DNA of 64,000 bases from positions 1 to 64,000 of the forward strand of contig NZ_JANIOA010000025.1 of NCBI RefSeq assembly GCF_025175675.1, written 5' to 3'. Below, in pieces: positions 44,260 to 53,789 of this stretch (its first letter is position 1; each line of letters begins with the position of its first letter). Source of the DNA: Sedimenticola hydrogenitrophicus (lineage in GTDB: Bacteria > Pseudomonadota > Gammaproteobacteria > Chromatiales > Chromatiaceae). Position numbers and translations under genes: made by a program. Under the pieces are notes generated by a model that saw nothing but the letters and a program-made list of their open reading frames with translations, searched no databases and had not been told where the DNA came from.

Positions 44260-44979
44260 TCAATTGCGGACTTCAGGCTTTTTCAGCAAGTCGACCCGGG
44301 AGGGCTTGAGGAAGTGGGCGCCGTCCTCCCCCATGTGGTGATTGAAGGCATCACGTATCTGCCCGTAGAGGGCCTCGTCGATGCGATGCTCGGTGTGGGT
44401 GACGCGGATCATCCGCTGGTCAAACTCGGCGAAGTCCTTGTAGTGGCCGGGGGCGTTGAAGAAGATCTGTTGCACCAGGGCCAGCTCGCCCTGCTCCACG
44501 CAGTTTCGAATCGCCGCGAAAGCGGCCTCGCGCACGGTTTTTTCATCATGGAACAGGCGCAGGATGTCGTTGAATTCACCGGCATAGACCGGCTCGGAGA
44601 AGTAGGCCAGGCCGCCGGGTCGCAGCACCCGCGCGATCTCGGAGATGGCCTGGGCCATCAGCGATTGCGGGACATGGTGCAGTGATTTCAGCATCAGCAC
44701 CACGTCGATACTGTTCTCCTCCAGGTCGATCGCCTCCGCCCCGCCCTCACGGAATTCCACCGTGGGAAGGTCGTCGATCAGCAGATTCTTGGCGTGCTGG
44801 ATCCGGTCCACCTCGGTGGCGATGATCCGGCGCGGGTGAAAGCGTTCGGCCAGCTGGCGGGTCATCCAGGCGCGACCGCAGCCCAGCTCCAGGAGCAGCC
44901 TGTCCTGGATCGGCAGATGTTGCTGAATTATCTCCAGCTCTGTGGCAGTCTGATATTTTTCCGGGGAGTCGATCTGCAT
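44260..44979 (-). CDS. class I SAM-dependent methyltransferase
   Basis: A 239-residue soluble methyltransferase. The SAM site is LLLELGCGRAWMTRQLAERF (motif I), IIATEVDRIQHAKN (motif II), SIDVVLMLKSLHHVPQ and ARVLRPGGLAYFSEPVYAGEF (post-motif). The substrate is unknown; the fold is that of Methyltransf_11 proteins. It appears monocistronic, with a 207-bp repeat upstream. Confidence 0.87.
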   Translation of the reverse strand: MQIDSPEKYQTATELEIIQQHLPIQDRLLLELGCGRAWMTRQLAERFHPRRIIATEVDRIQHAKNLLIDDLPTVEFREGGAEAIDLEENSIDVVLMLKSLHHVPQSLMAQAISEIARVLRPGGLAYFSEPVYAGEFNDILRLFHDEKTVREAAFAAIRNCVEQGELALVQQIFFNAPGHYKDFAEFDQRMIRVTHTEHRIDEALYGQIRDAFNHHMGEDGAHFLKPSRVDLLKKPEVRN

Positions 44980-45059
44980 GCTGTTGTTCCTGTGTCGGTT
45001 TATCCGGCGTTGTCCGCATTGTGGCGGGTAGGGGAAGCGCTTTAAATTCGGTGGTTATG

Positions 45060-45266
45060 GTAACTGCCCACCCGGCCTGTAAGCGATTGGCCTGCCTTGT
45101 TGGCCGATCTTGATGGCGCCTCGAATCCGACCCCATTTTCAGATTCAAGCCTGCCCTTGTTTGAGCGAAGCGAGTTTGGGCAGGCGCTGAAAATGGGGTC
45201 GGATTCGAGGAGATAAGCCATCGTGTGAGGCCGGCAAGGCAGGCCAAGCACCCCGTAAGTTGTTAC
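45060..45266. repeat. 207-bp dispersed palindromic element, copy 2
   Basis: Same size and plan as copy 1. The central stem reads CCGACCCCATTTTCAG with CTGAAAATGGGGTCGG; both changes from copy 1 are matched on the other arm. It occupies the divergent gap between the methyltransferase and chloride-channel genes, ending 34 bases before the latter's start, so it may carry or disturb their promoters. The rest of that gap is featureless. Confidence 0.85.
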
Positions 45267-45300
45267 TGATATATGTTGATATCGGATACCCTATAACACA

Positions 45301-47055
45301 ATGACAAAAAACAATTTGAAGCAACAGGTCGATCACTGGTCGGAGAAACGCCTGGAGCGATTGCGCCTGCACCTGTCGCGTCAGGACGCCCTGCTCCAGC
45401 TCTCTCTCCTGGGCCTGCTTACGGGTTTCCTGGCGGGTACGGTGATTGTGCTGTTCCGGGTGGTGGTGGAGCAGACCCAGGCGGGCTTTTTGCCGGAGGG
45501 CCTGGTGGAGAACTACGAGGCGCTTGCCCCCTGGCTGCGTTTCCTGTTGCCGATCGTCGGGGCACTGATCATCGCCCTGTTCTTCCACTGGTATGCCAGG
45601 GGCGAGACGGTGCTGGGTGTCACCTGTGTGATGGAGCGGATGGCCTACCACCAGGGCTATATGACGTTGCGCAGCTTTGTGCTGCAGTTTCTCGGTGCCG
45701 CCACGGCCATTATCAGCGGCCACTCCGTGGGGCGGGAGGGGCCGCACATCCTCCTGGGGGCAGCCGCCGGCAGCCTGCTCGGGCAGCGCCTCTCCCTGCC
45801 CAACAACAGCATCCGCACCCTGTTGGGCTGCGGCACCGCCGCCGGTATTGCCGCTTCCTTCAACACCCCCCTGGCGGGGGTGATCTTTTCCCTGGAAGTG
45901 GTGATGATGGAGTACTCCCTGGTGAGCTTCATCCCGGTGATCCTGGCGGCGGTGACCGCCACCGGTATCTCCATTGCCGTGTTCGGCAATGCCCCGGCAT
46001 TCGAGATCCCGCCGCTGACCCTGCCTTCCCTGGCGGAGATTCCGGTGGTGGTGTTGCTCGGTCTGCTGGTCGGTGCGTTGTCGGCGCTGTTTATCCAACT
46101 GATGCAGATGACCATGGCGCGGGTGGTGCGGGTGGCCTACTGGCAGCGCATTCTGTTCGCCGGTCTGCTGATGGGCGGTATCGGTTACCTGGTGCCCCAA
46201 TCCATGGGGATCGGCTATGACACCGTCAACAGCGCCCTGCTGGGCGAGCTGGGTATTGCCCTGCTGGCGGCGATCCTGCTGGCCAAACTGCTCGCTACCG
46301 TGGCCTGCCTGGGCCTCGGGATACCGGGCGGCAATATCGGCCCGCTGCTGTTCCTAGGTGGCTGTCTCGGCAGCCTGATCGGCCAGATCGCCACCCAGAT
46401 CTTCCATCACGATACCCTGGGCGTCGGTTTCTACGCCCTGCTCGGCATGGGGGCGATGATGGGAGCCACGCTGCAGGCGCCGCTGGCCGCGCTCACCGCC
46501 ATGATGGAGTTGACCTATTCGCCCCATGCCATCATGCCGGGCATGCTGGCGATCGTGGTGGCGGGGCTGACGGTTACCCATCTGTTTGGCAAGGAGTCCC
46601 TGTTCCTCACCCTGATGCGCGCCATCGGCAAGGATTACGATACCAACCCGGTGATGCTGGCGCTGCGCCGGTCCGGTGTCGCCAGCGTCATGCACCGGCA
46701 TTTTGCACGCCCCGAGCGGCGGCTCAGCCGCGACCAGGCCGAGAGTCTGCTGCGGGAAGAGCCGGAGTGGCTGCTGATCCAGGGCGACGGCGGGCCCGTC
46801 AGCCTGATGCCGGCGGTTGATCTGGTGCGTTACCTGAAGACGGAGCCGGACGCGGGTGAAATCGACCTGATGGAGATACCGGCGCAGCGGATCGAGGTGA
46901 TGCCTATCTATCTGCAGGCCACCCTGCAGGAGGCGCTGAGCCTGCTCAACAGCGGTGCCGAAGCGCTCTACGTGGAGCGTATGACCGCGCCGGGCATCCG
47001 CCACATTTACGGGGTGTTGACCCGGGAACAGGTGGAGTCGGCCTATAAAATCTGA
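45301..47055 (+). CDS. CLC-family chloride channel/transporter
   Basis: A 584-residue membrane protein. CLC signatures: GHSVGREGPHILLGAAAGSLLGQ (with the gating Glu), CGTAAGIAASFNTPLAGVIFSLE and LGIPGGNIGPLLFLGG. The C-terminal 130 residues resemble a degenerate CBS pair (SLMPAVDLVRYLK to HIYGVLTREQVESAY). It is a chloride or proton-coupled anion transporter; bacterial members help acid resistance and volume control. There is no clear ribosome site before the ATG, and a 207-bp repeat sits directly upstream. Confidence 0.92.
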   Translation: MTKNNLKQQVDHWSEKRLERLRLHLSRQDALLQLSLLGLLTGFLAGTVIVLFRVVVEQTQAGFLPEGLVENYEALAPWLRFLLPIVGALIIALFFHWYARGETVLGVTCVMERMAYHQGYMTLRSFVLQFLGAATAIISGHSVGREGPHILLGAAAGSLLGQRLSLPNNSIRTLLGCGTAAGIAASFNTPLAGVIFSLEVVMMEYSLVSFIPVILAAVTATGISIAVFGNAPAFEIPPLTLPSLAEIPVVVLLGLLVGALSALFIQLMQMTMARVVRVAYWQRILFAGLLMGGIGYLVPQSMGIGYDTVNSALLGELGIALLAAILLAKLLATVACLGLGIPGGNIGPLLFLGGCLGSLIGQIATQIFHHDTLGVGFYALLGMGAMMGATLQAPLAALTAMMELTYSPHAIMPGMLAIVVAGLTVTHLFGKESLFLTLMRAIGKDYDTNPVMLALRRSGVASVMHRHFARPERRLSRDQAESLLREEPEWLLIQGDGGPVSLMPAVDLVRYLKTEPDAGEIDLMEIPAQRIEVMPIYLQATLQEALSLLNSGAEALYVERMTAPGIRHIYGVLTREQVESAYKI

Positions 47056-47084
47056 AGGCCGGACCGGATGAACCTGAAACCCTC

Positions 47085-47309
47085 ATTTCAACCGCGAAGG
47101 GCGCAAAGAACGCGAAGGAAAACACCGACTTGTATTCTTCAGATCCTTCGCCTGCAGGGTTGGGCCGGAGGAGTGGTGCAGGAGGAGTGGTACAGGGATG
47201 TACCGCTTTCGGAGCCGAGGATGCAATGCACCGTTTACGTATCTGAGGACGGAAATAAAGGTAAGCTATTGTATCTCTTTGCGCACTTTGCGTTCTTCGC
47301 GGTTGAATC
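47085..47309. repeat. composite repeat with CAACCGCGAAG ends
   Basis: TTTCAACCGCGAAGGGCGCA and TTCTTCGCGGTTGAATCG form the outer inverted repeat. Inside is a reversed copy of the module seen at about 10.25-10.32 kb (GGAGTGGTACAGGGATGTAC, GGAGCCGAGGATGCAATG). It fills the 305-base gap after the chloride-channel gene. Confidence 0.7.
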
Positions 47310-47360
47310 GAGATTCAGAATGAGCCTACCCGAACCGGGAAATCGTTAGACGGAGGCAGG

Positions 47361-48071
47361 ATGAAACTGCTGGAACTTACCGCTGAACAGATAGTGATCG
47401 TCTGCTCCGCCTGGCTGCTGTACGGCCTGGTGCACTCGTTCACCGCCTCGCTGTGGCTGAAGCAGCGGGTGGCGCGGCGCTGGCCGGAACGCATGCCGCT
47501 CTACCGGCTGGGGTTCAATCTGCTGGCGGCGATCACCCTGGCCCCGTCGCTGTGGCTGATCTACCGCTGGCACGGTGACTTTCTGTGGCGCTGGACGGGG
47601 CCGGGCTGGTGGCTGTCCAACGGATTGGCGCTTGCGGCCATCGGTGGCTTCGTCTGGTCGCTGCGCTACTACGATGGCGCCGAGTTCCTCGGCCTGCGCC
47701 AGTGGCGCGAGCGCGAACGGCGGGTCGAGGATCAGGAGCGCTTCTACATCTCGCCGCTGCACCGCTTCGTGCGCCACCCCTGGTACTTCCTGGCGCTGGT
47801 GATGGTCTGGACCCGCGACATGGATGGCGTGTTTCTGCTCTCCAGCCTGATGATCAGCGGCTATTTCATCCTCGGTTCGCGGCTCGAGGAGCGCAAGCTG
47901 CTGGTCTATCACGGGGAGCGCTACCGCCGCTACCGGGAGCGGGTGCCGGCGCTGTTTCCGCTGCCCTGGCGTCATCTCTCGACGCGCCAGGCGGAGGCAT
48001 TGATGAGGGCGGATACCGGGCAAAAAAAGCCTTTCCCCCCTTCAGTATCCGGGAAACCGGTCGACCCATAG
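47361..48071 (+). CDS. isoprenylcysteine carboxyl methyltransferase-like membrane protein
   Basis: A 236-residue protein with about five hydrophobic segments. The C-terminal region HRFVRHPWYFLALVMVW, then GSRLEERKLLVYHGERYRRYRERVPALFPLPW, is the ICMT/NnrU-type signature (RHPxY and E-E-R-K..Y..Y). These phosphatidylethanolamine or isoprenylcysteine methyltransferase-like proteins bind SAM at the membrane. The bacterial substrate is unknown. It stands alone. Confidence 0.82.
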   Translation: MKLLELTAEQIVIVCSAWLLYGLVHSFTASLWLKQRVARRWPERMPLYRLGFNLLAAITLAPSLWLIYRWHGDFLWRWTGPGWWLSNGLALAAIGGFVWSLRYYDGAEFLGLRQWRERERRVEDQERFYISPLHRFVRHPWYFLALVMVWTRDMDGVFLLSSLMISGYFILGSRLEERKLLVYHGERYRRYRERVPALFPLPWRHLSTRQAEALMRADTGQKKPFPPSVSGKPVDP

Positions 48072-48215
48072 AGATAGTGTGTTTTTTGCGCCGATGTGGG
48101 TGGGGTGTGTCAACAGGTCGCGCCTACTGCATCGGGCGGGGTGTTAGTGATGGTACCGGCCTGACCGGTACCGGGATTCCAGGGGACTTTAACAACAATC
48201 CGACAGGGGTGAGCA

Positions 48216-48548
48216 ATGCAGGACTATGCAGAGAAGCGGGACTTTTATCGCATGGCGGTGGACTGTGCGGCGCGTTATCGGGTGGCGGGTGAAGATGCCG
48301 TGCAAAACGCCACGGTCAAGGATCTCAGCGCCGGCGGGCTACAGTTGCGGATCGGGCGGGAACTGGCCGCCGGGGCGACGCTGAATGTGGAGATCCAGCC
48401 CGGCAAGGCCATCACCCCGCCGCTGCACGCGGTGGTGAAGGTGATTCGCTGCACGCCGGTTGAGAACGGGGTGGTCGGGGGCTTTTTGGTCGCCTGCAGT
48501 ATCGAACGGATGCTGGCGGTGGAAGAGGTGGGGCTCGAATTCCCCTGA
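48216..48548 (+). CDS. PilZ domain protein (c-di-GMP effector)
   Basis: A 110-residue single-domain PilZ protein. The c-di-GMP binding motifs are RDFYR (RxxxR) near the N-terminus and DLSAGGLQLRI (D/NxSxxG), about 25-30 residues later. With both motifs intact it should bind c-di-GMP and could be an effector for the pool affected by the EAL/HD-GYP pair about 32 kb away. The ATG is in good context after GGGGTGAGCA. It stands alone. Confidence 0.9.
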   Translation: MQDYAEKRDFYRMAVDCAARYRVAGEDAVQNATVKDLSAGGLQLRIGRELAAGATLNVEIQPGKAITPPLHAVVKVIRCTPVENGVVGGFLVACSIERMLAVEEVGLEFP

Positions 48549-49209
48549 TCCACCTTGCAGGTCCGCCTTGGTATCTGCATCCAGGACCATTCGTAGGGGC
48601 AACGCCCCGTGGTTGCCCCGAGGCGGGTTGGCGTCGGGACCGGGCGGGTCCCGATCCCGTGCCTGTCTGGTCAATAGGATCTTTACTCTCGCAAAGGCGC
48701 CAAGAAAACCTTTTTTCGTAACTACTCACGGGGTGATTGGCCTGCCTTGTTGGCCGATCTTGATGGCGCCTCGAATCCGGTCCCGTTTTCAGATTCAAGC
48801 CTGCCCTTGTTTGAGCGAAGCGAGTTTGGGCAGGCGCTGAAAAGGGGGCCGGATTCGAGGGAACAAGCCATCGTGTGAGGCCAACAAGGCAGGCCAATCA
48901 CTTACAGACCGGGTGAGAAGTTACACCTTTGCGCTCTTGGCGTCTTGGCGGGAGGTCATTCGCCAACTTTACATTCCGAAGCGATCGACTGCCTGTTTCC
49001 GTGCCGGGGATGGAGTCGGGCTGTACACCCCGTCAATAATAACTTACCTTGCAATTTCAATGGTTTCCCCGGGTGATTCCGCATGCAAGACCTACTGTTT
49101 CAGTCCGGATTGGGATAAAATACGCCACTCTCCCTGTATTAATACGCCTTGGGCGTACATAAGCAGCTGATATCACAAGTAACGCCTCCTGCCGAGTTAT
49201 TTAGATCCT
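48549..49209. other. 661-base gap with hairpin and nested repeats
   Basis: A GTAGGGGCAACG hairpin lies at 48593-48619. From 48683 a CTCGCAAAGGCGCCAAGAA repeat begins; it is split by the third 207-bp element and resumes as CTTTGCGCTCTTGGCGTCTT after 48926. Bases 48960-49209 are more AT-rich and must hold the promoter of the DUF3683 gene; no clear -35/-10 was picked. No coding sequence is supported. Confidence 0.6.
48718..48924. repeat. 207-bp dispersed palindromic element, copy 3
   Basis: Again exactly 207 bases, with GTAACTACTCAC and GTGAGAAGTTAC ends. The central stem reads GGTCCCGTTTTCAG with CTGAAAAGGGGGCC, which leaves one wobble and one mismatch, so this copy is slightly decayed. It sits inside a CGCAAAG-type repeat, indicating insertion into a pre-existing repeat. 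Confidence 0.85.
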
Positions 49210-52200
49210 ATGGCCGATCCTGCAATCGAACCCCAGCGTATCCGCGAGATACCCTACAACTACACCTCGTTTTCCGATCGGGAGATCGTCATCCGCTTCC
49301 TCGGCGAGGAGATGTGGCAGGTGATCGAGAAGTTGCGCGGCAGCCGCCGTACCGGCCGCTCCGCGCGCATGCTCTACGAGGTGCTGGGGGACATGTGGGT
49401 GGTGGTGCGCAATCCCTATCTGCAGGACGACCTGCTGATGGATGCGGCGCGCCGCGGCGCCCTGATCGACGCCCTCAAGCATCGGCTGGACCAGTTCGAG
49501 GCCCGCACCAACGGCAACGCGGACGCCATCCGCCTGCTGGGTGCCGCGCGGGTGGCGGTGGAGAAGTTCTCCGCCTGCTTCCAGCATAACCAGGAGCTGC
49601 GCCGCCGGGTGAGCCGGGCGCTGGCCAGGATCACCCGCCGCGACAACGTGGACTTCGGCGGTCTGGCGCGGGTCTCCCACGCCACCGACGCCACCGACTG
49701 GCGTGTCGAGGTGCCGTTCGTGGTGATCTGTCCGGATCGGGAGGAGGAGGTGGCGCCGATCGTGCGCGCCTGCATCGACAGCGGCCTGACCATCATTCCG
49801 CGTGGCGGCGGCACCGGCTATACCGGGTCAGCCGTACCCCTGGATCCCTACTGCGCGGTGATCAACACCGAGAAGCTGGAACAGCTGGGCGCGGTCGAGT
49901 ACCGCGAGCTGCCCGGGGTCGAAGGCAAGGTGGCGACGGTCGAGGCGGGTGCCGGGGTGGTGACCAAGCGGGTCTCCGACCTGGCCGCCGGAAGCGGTCT
50001 CGCCTTCGCCGTGGACCCCACCTCGCAGAACGCCTCCACCATCGGCGGCAACATCGCCATGAATGCCGGCGGCAAGAAGGCGGTGCTGTGGGGCACCACC
50101 CTGGACAACCTCGCCTCCTGGCGCATGGTGATGCCGGACGGCAACTGGCTGGAGGTGGAGCGGCTGAATCACAACCTGGGCAAGATCCACGAGCAGGAGC
50201 GGGTCAGCTTCCGTATCACCCGCTACCGGGCGGACGGAAAGAGCCGGGTCGGCGAGCCGGAGATCCTGGCGATGCCGGGTGCCAGCTTCCGCAAGGCGGG
50301 GCTGGGCAAGGATGTCACCGACAAGTTTCTCTCCGGCCTGCCCGGGGTGCAGAAGGAGGGGTGCGACGGCCTGATCACCTCGGCGCGCTTCATCCTGCAC
50401 CGCATGCCGGACCATGTGCGCACCGTCTGCATGGAGTTTTTCGGCTCCGACCTCTCCAGGGCGGTGCCGGCCATTATTGAGATCCGCGACCGCATCGCCG
50501 CCACCGAAGGGGTGGAGATGGTGGGGCTGGAGCACCTGGACGAGCGCTATATCAAGGCGGTCAAGTACAGCACCAAGGCGCCGCGCCGCGAGCGGCCGAA
50601 GATGGTGCTGATCACCGATCTGGTGTCGGACGACGAGACGGCGGTGGCCCAGGCCGCCTCCGAGGTGGTGCGGCTGGTAAATGCCCGCGAGGGCGAGGGC
50701 TTCATCGCCGTCAGCCCCGAGGCGCGGCGCCGCTTCTGGCTCGACCGCAGCCGTACCGCCGCCATCTCCGCCCACACCAACGCCTTCAAGGTGAACGAGG
50801 ACGTGGTGATCCCGCTGGAGCGGCTGGCGGAGTACAGTCGCGGCATCGAACAGATCAATATCGAGCAGTCGATCAGCAACAAGCTGCAGATCATGCGCGC
50901 GGTGCTGGCTTATCTACGCGGCCGCATGCCGGAGCTGCGGCTGCCGGAGGAGTACGAGGAGTCGGAGGAGAGCCGCGCCATCCTCCAGGCCAAGCGCGAC
51001 GCCGCCTGCGAGGTGGTGGCCACGGCCGAACAGCGCTGGCGGCAGATCCTGGAGCACCTGGAGGCCCCGGCGGCGGCGCACCGCGTCCTGCTGCGGGAGC
51101 AGGAGCTGGAAAAACTGCGGCCCGGCGACAGCCTGCTGGACATGATGCTGCGGCGCGACCTGGTGCAGAACTACCGCAAGGAGGTGATGACACGGCTGAA
51201 CGAGATCTTCGCCGGCCAGGAGATGCTGGCGGTGCAGGAGCGGCTCAACGCCATCCATGCCGAGATCCGCGATGCGCGCCTGTTCGTCGCCCTGCACATG
51301 CACGCCGGCGACGGCAACGTGCACACCAACATCCCGGTGCACTCGCACAACTACGAGATGCTGCACGAGTCCGAGCGCATGGTGGAGCGCATCATGGCGC
51401 TGGCCAAGTCCCTCGACGGGGTGATCTCCGGCGAGCACGGTATCGGCCTGACCAAGATCCGTTTCATGGAGGAAGAGAAGCTGCGCGATTTCGTCGCCTA
51501 CAAGGAGCGGGTCGATCCCGGACGCCACTTCAACCGCGGCAAGCTGATGCCCGGCTCCAACCTGGACGGCGCCTACACCCCGTCGTTGCGCCTGGTGCAG
51601 CAGGAGGCGATCATCCTCGAAGCGAGCGAGCTGGGCGAGCTCAACGACGACATCAAGCACTGCCTGCGCTGCGGCAAGTGCAAGCCGGTGTGCATGACCC
51701 ACGTGCCGCGCGCCAACCTGCTCTACTCGCCGCGCAACAAAATCCTCGGCACCGGCCTGATCATCGAGGCTTTCCTCTACGAGGAGCAGACCCGGCGCGG
51801 CATCTCGCTGCGCCATTTCGAGGAGATGAACGACGTGGCGGACCACTGCACCATCTGCCACAAGTGCCTCAACCCCTGCCCGGTCAATATCGACTTCGGC
51901 GAGGTCACCGTGCGCATGCGCAAGATCCTCACCGAGCAGGGCAAGAAGCGGCGCAATCTCGGCACTTGGGCGGCCATGTCGTTCCTCAACACCACCGATC
52001 CGCGCACCATCCGCAGCCTGCGCAAGGGCATGCTGGAGTGGGGCTTCAAGGGGCTGGCGCTGGGCCACGCGCTGTTCCGGCGCACCGGCCTGCTGGGGCG
52101 CGGCAAGCAGATCCCACACGCCACCACCGGCCGCCCGGAGCCCAAGGCGCTGGCGGTGGAGCTGGTGCGCCGGCCGATCCGGGTGGAGCTGCCGAAAAAG

Positions 52201-53073
52201 ACCACCCGTGCCCTGCTCGGGATCGAGGAGAGCGGCATGATCCCGATCTTCCGCGATCCGGCCAAGGTAAACGACGAGTCGGACGCCATCTTCTACTTCC
52301 CCGGCTGCGGTTCCGAGCGGCTGTTCAGCGATGTCGGACTGGCCACCATCGCCATGCTCTACGAACTGGGCAACGAGGTGGTGCTGCCGCCCGGCTATCT
52401 CTGCTGCGGCTATCCGCAGACCGCGGCCGGTCAGCACGCCAAGGGGCTGGAGATCACCACCGGCAACCGGGTGCTGTTCCACCGCGTCGCCAACACCCTC
52501 AACTACATGGACATCAAGACGGTCATCGTCTCCTGCGGCACCTGTATCGATCAGCTGATGAAGTACGAGTTCGAGAAGATCTTCCCCGGCTGCCGGCTGC
52601 TGGATATCCACGAGTACCTGATGGAGAAGGGGGTGGTGCTGGAGCACGGCGACGCCACCCAGTATCTCTATCACGATCCCTGCCACAGCCCGATGAAGCA
52701 GTACAACCCCACCGAGGTGGCGTCGAAGCTGATGGACAAGAAGGTGCTGTTGTCCGACCGCTGCTGCGGCGAGGCCGGCACCCTGGGGACGGCGCGCCCG
52801 GATATCGCCAGCCAGCTGCGTTATCGCAAGGTGGAGGAGCTGGAGCAGGGGATCAAGGCGCTGAGCGGCGCCGAGCGGGCGGTCGGGGGCAATGTGAAGA
52901 TGCTCACCTCCTGTCCCGCCTGTACCCAGGGGCTGAACCGCTACAAGGACGAGACCGGCCTGGAGGTCTCCTACATCGTCGAGGAGCTGGCCAGGGACCG
53001 GCTGGGCGAGAACTGGCAAAAGACCTTCGTCGAGCGGGTGATGCAGGGGGGCATCGAGCGGGTGCTGCTGTGA
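49210..53073 (+). CDS. DUF3683 FAD-linked oxidase / Fe-S fusion protein
   Basis: A 1287-residue multidomain oxidoreductase. Residues about 1-150 are DUF3683 ([21 protein letters not shown]). About 165-390 is a PCMH FAD-binding domain ([38 protein letters not shown]). The FAD-oxidase C domain follows ([32 protein letters not shown]). Two [4Fe-4S] motifs lie near 817 ([11 protein letters not shown]) and 878 ([12 protein letters not shown]). Two CCG domains lie near 1028-1075 and 1154-1190. It resembles D-lactate/glycolate oxidases fused to a GlpC/GlcF-like subunit, oxidising a 2-hydroxy acid and passing electrons on. The substrate and acceptor are unknown. Confidence 0.92.
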   Translation: MADPAIEPQRIREIPYNYTSFSDREIVIRFLGEEMWQVIEKLRGSRRTGRSARMLYEVLGDMWVVVRNPYLQDDLLMDAARRGALIDALKHRLDQFEARTNGNADAIRLLGAARVAVEKFSACFQHNQELRRRVSRALARITRRDNVDFGGLARVSHATDATDWRVEVPFVVICPDREEEVAPIVRACIDSGLTIIPRGGGTGYTGSAVPLDPYCAVINTEKLEQLGAVEYRELPGVEGKVATVEAGAGVVTKRVSDLAAGSGLAFAVDPTSQNASTIGGNIAMNAGGKKAVLWGTTLDNLASWRMVMPDGNWLEVERLNHNLGKIHEQERVSFRITRYRADGKSRVGEPEILAMPGASFRKAGLGKDVTDKFLSGLPGVQKEGCDGLITSARFILHRMPDHVRTVCMEFFGSDLSRAVPAIIEIRDRIAATEGVEMVGLEHLDERYIKAVKYSTKAPRRERPKMVLITDLVSDDETAVAQAASEVVRLVNAREGEGFIAVSPEARRRFWLDRSRTAAISAHTNAFKVNEDVVIPLERLAEYSRGIEQINIEQSISNKLQIMRAVLAYLRGRMPELRLPEEYEESEESRAILQAKRDAACEVVATAEQRWRQILEHLEAPAAAHRVLLREQELEKLRPGDSLLDMMLRRDLVQNYRKEVMTRLNEIFAGQEMLAVQERLNAIHAEIRDARLFVALHMHAGDGNVHTNIPVHSHNYEMLHESERMVERIMALAKSLDGVISGEHGIGLTKIRFMEEEKLRDFVAYKERVDPGRHFNRGKLMPGSNLDGAYTPSLRLVQQEAIILEASELGELNDDIKHCLRCGKCKPVCMTHVPRANLLYSPRNKILGTGLIIEAFLYEEQTRRGISLRHFEEMNDVADHCTICHKCLNPCPVNIDFGEVTVRMRKILTEQGKKRRNLGTWAAMSFLNTTDPRTIRSLRKGMLEWGFKGLALGHALFRRTGLLGRGKQIPHATTGRPEPKALAVELVRRPIRVELPKKTTRALLGIEESGMIPIFRDPAKVNDESDAIFYFPGCGSERLFSDVGLATIAMLYELGNEVVLPPGYLCCGYPQTAAGQHAKGLEITTGNRVLFHRVANTLNYMDIKTVIVSCGTCIDQLMKYEFEKIFPGCRLLDIHEYLMEKGVVLEHGDATQYLYHDPCHSPMKQYNPTEVASKLMDKKVLLSDRCCGEAGTLGTARPDIASQLRYRKVEELEQGIKALSGAERAVGGNVKMLTSCPACTQGLNRYKDETGLEVSYIVEELARDRLGENWQKTFVERVMQGGIERVLL

Positions 53074-53121
53074 GACCGGCAGGCCACTGATGTCCGTCGG
53101 GGCAGCCCCTTAACAGCTTCA

Positions 53122-53784
53122 TCAATTGTCCCGCTGCCGCGATAGCTCGCGCAGTCGGGCCCGGGCCTCGTCGGGGGCGTTGGCGGTCTCTTCCAGCAGC
53201 GTCCGGCCTGCCTCCGCCAGCGCCGCCAGCTGCGCCGGGTCGAACAGGGAGCGGGCCGCCCGTAGCGCCTCCGGCGACGCGGAGAGCAGGCTCGGCAGCA
53301 GTTCCTGCTCGCTGATCACCGAATCCGGATCCAGCAGGTCGGCCACCAGGGGGTAGGCCAGCAGGGCGTAATGGGTGCTGCGCGCCGCCTCCTCGTCGGC
53401 CAGCTCCTGCAGCGCCAGCGGATCGCTGCCCGCGCCCTTGCGTACCGCCTGCATCACCACCGCCACCAGTTTCTCGACCCCCTGCTGGATCTCGTGCTGA
53501 TCGTCCGCCATGCGGGCCGCCTGCTCATAGGTCTGGTCCAGCCGCTCCTTGATGGCGAGGATGCGCTCGCTCCCGGCGTTTTCGGGCAGCTGGGTCGCCT
53601 CGTGGACCAGGGCACGGAAGCTGCTGATGAACTCCACCAACTCCTCATGGTCCAGGCGCTGGGCCTGTTCCAGTTGGGCCGGGGTGATGGTGCGCTGCGG
53701 CTCCGGGAACAGGGGGTTGTGCTGCTTGCGCAGCAGGTGGCGCTCGCGTTTGCCGGGGAAGGTGCTGAATCTGAGTGAGGACAT
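53122..53784 (-). CDS. hypothetical helical protein in AI-2E operon
   Basis: A 220-residue soluble, strongly helical protein rich in Glu, Ala, Leu and Arg, starting SLRFSTFPGKRERHLLRKQHNPLFP. No known motif, signal peptide or membrane segment was recognised. The middle (RILAIKERLDQTYEQAARMADDQHEIQQGVEKLVAVV in outline) looks like amphipathic coiled helices. It begins five bases after the AI-2E-family transporter gene and is certainly cotranscribed with it, so it may be a cytosolic partner. It is convergent with the DUF3683 gene. Confidence 0.7.
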   Translation of the reverse strand: MSSLRFSTFPGKRERHLLRKQHNPLFPEPQRTITPAQLEQAQRLDHEELVEFISSFRALVHEATQLPENAGSERILAIKERLDQTYEQAARMADDQHEIQQGVEKLVAVVMQAVRKGAGSDPLALQELADEEAARSTHYALLAYPLVADLLDPDSVISEQELLPSLLSASPEALRAARSLFDPAQLAALAEAGRTLLEETANAPDEARARLRELSRQRDN

Positions 53785-53789
53785 AGATG

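Noticed and set aside
50914-53019. A 701-codon minus-strand frame opposite the DUF3683 gene
   Set aside because: Antisense shadow of a well-supported oxidoreductase; composition is not protein-like.
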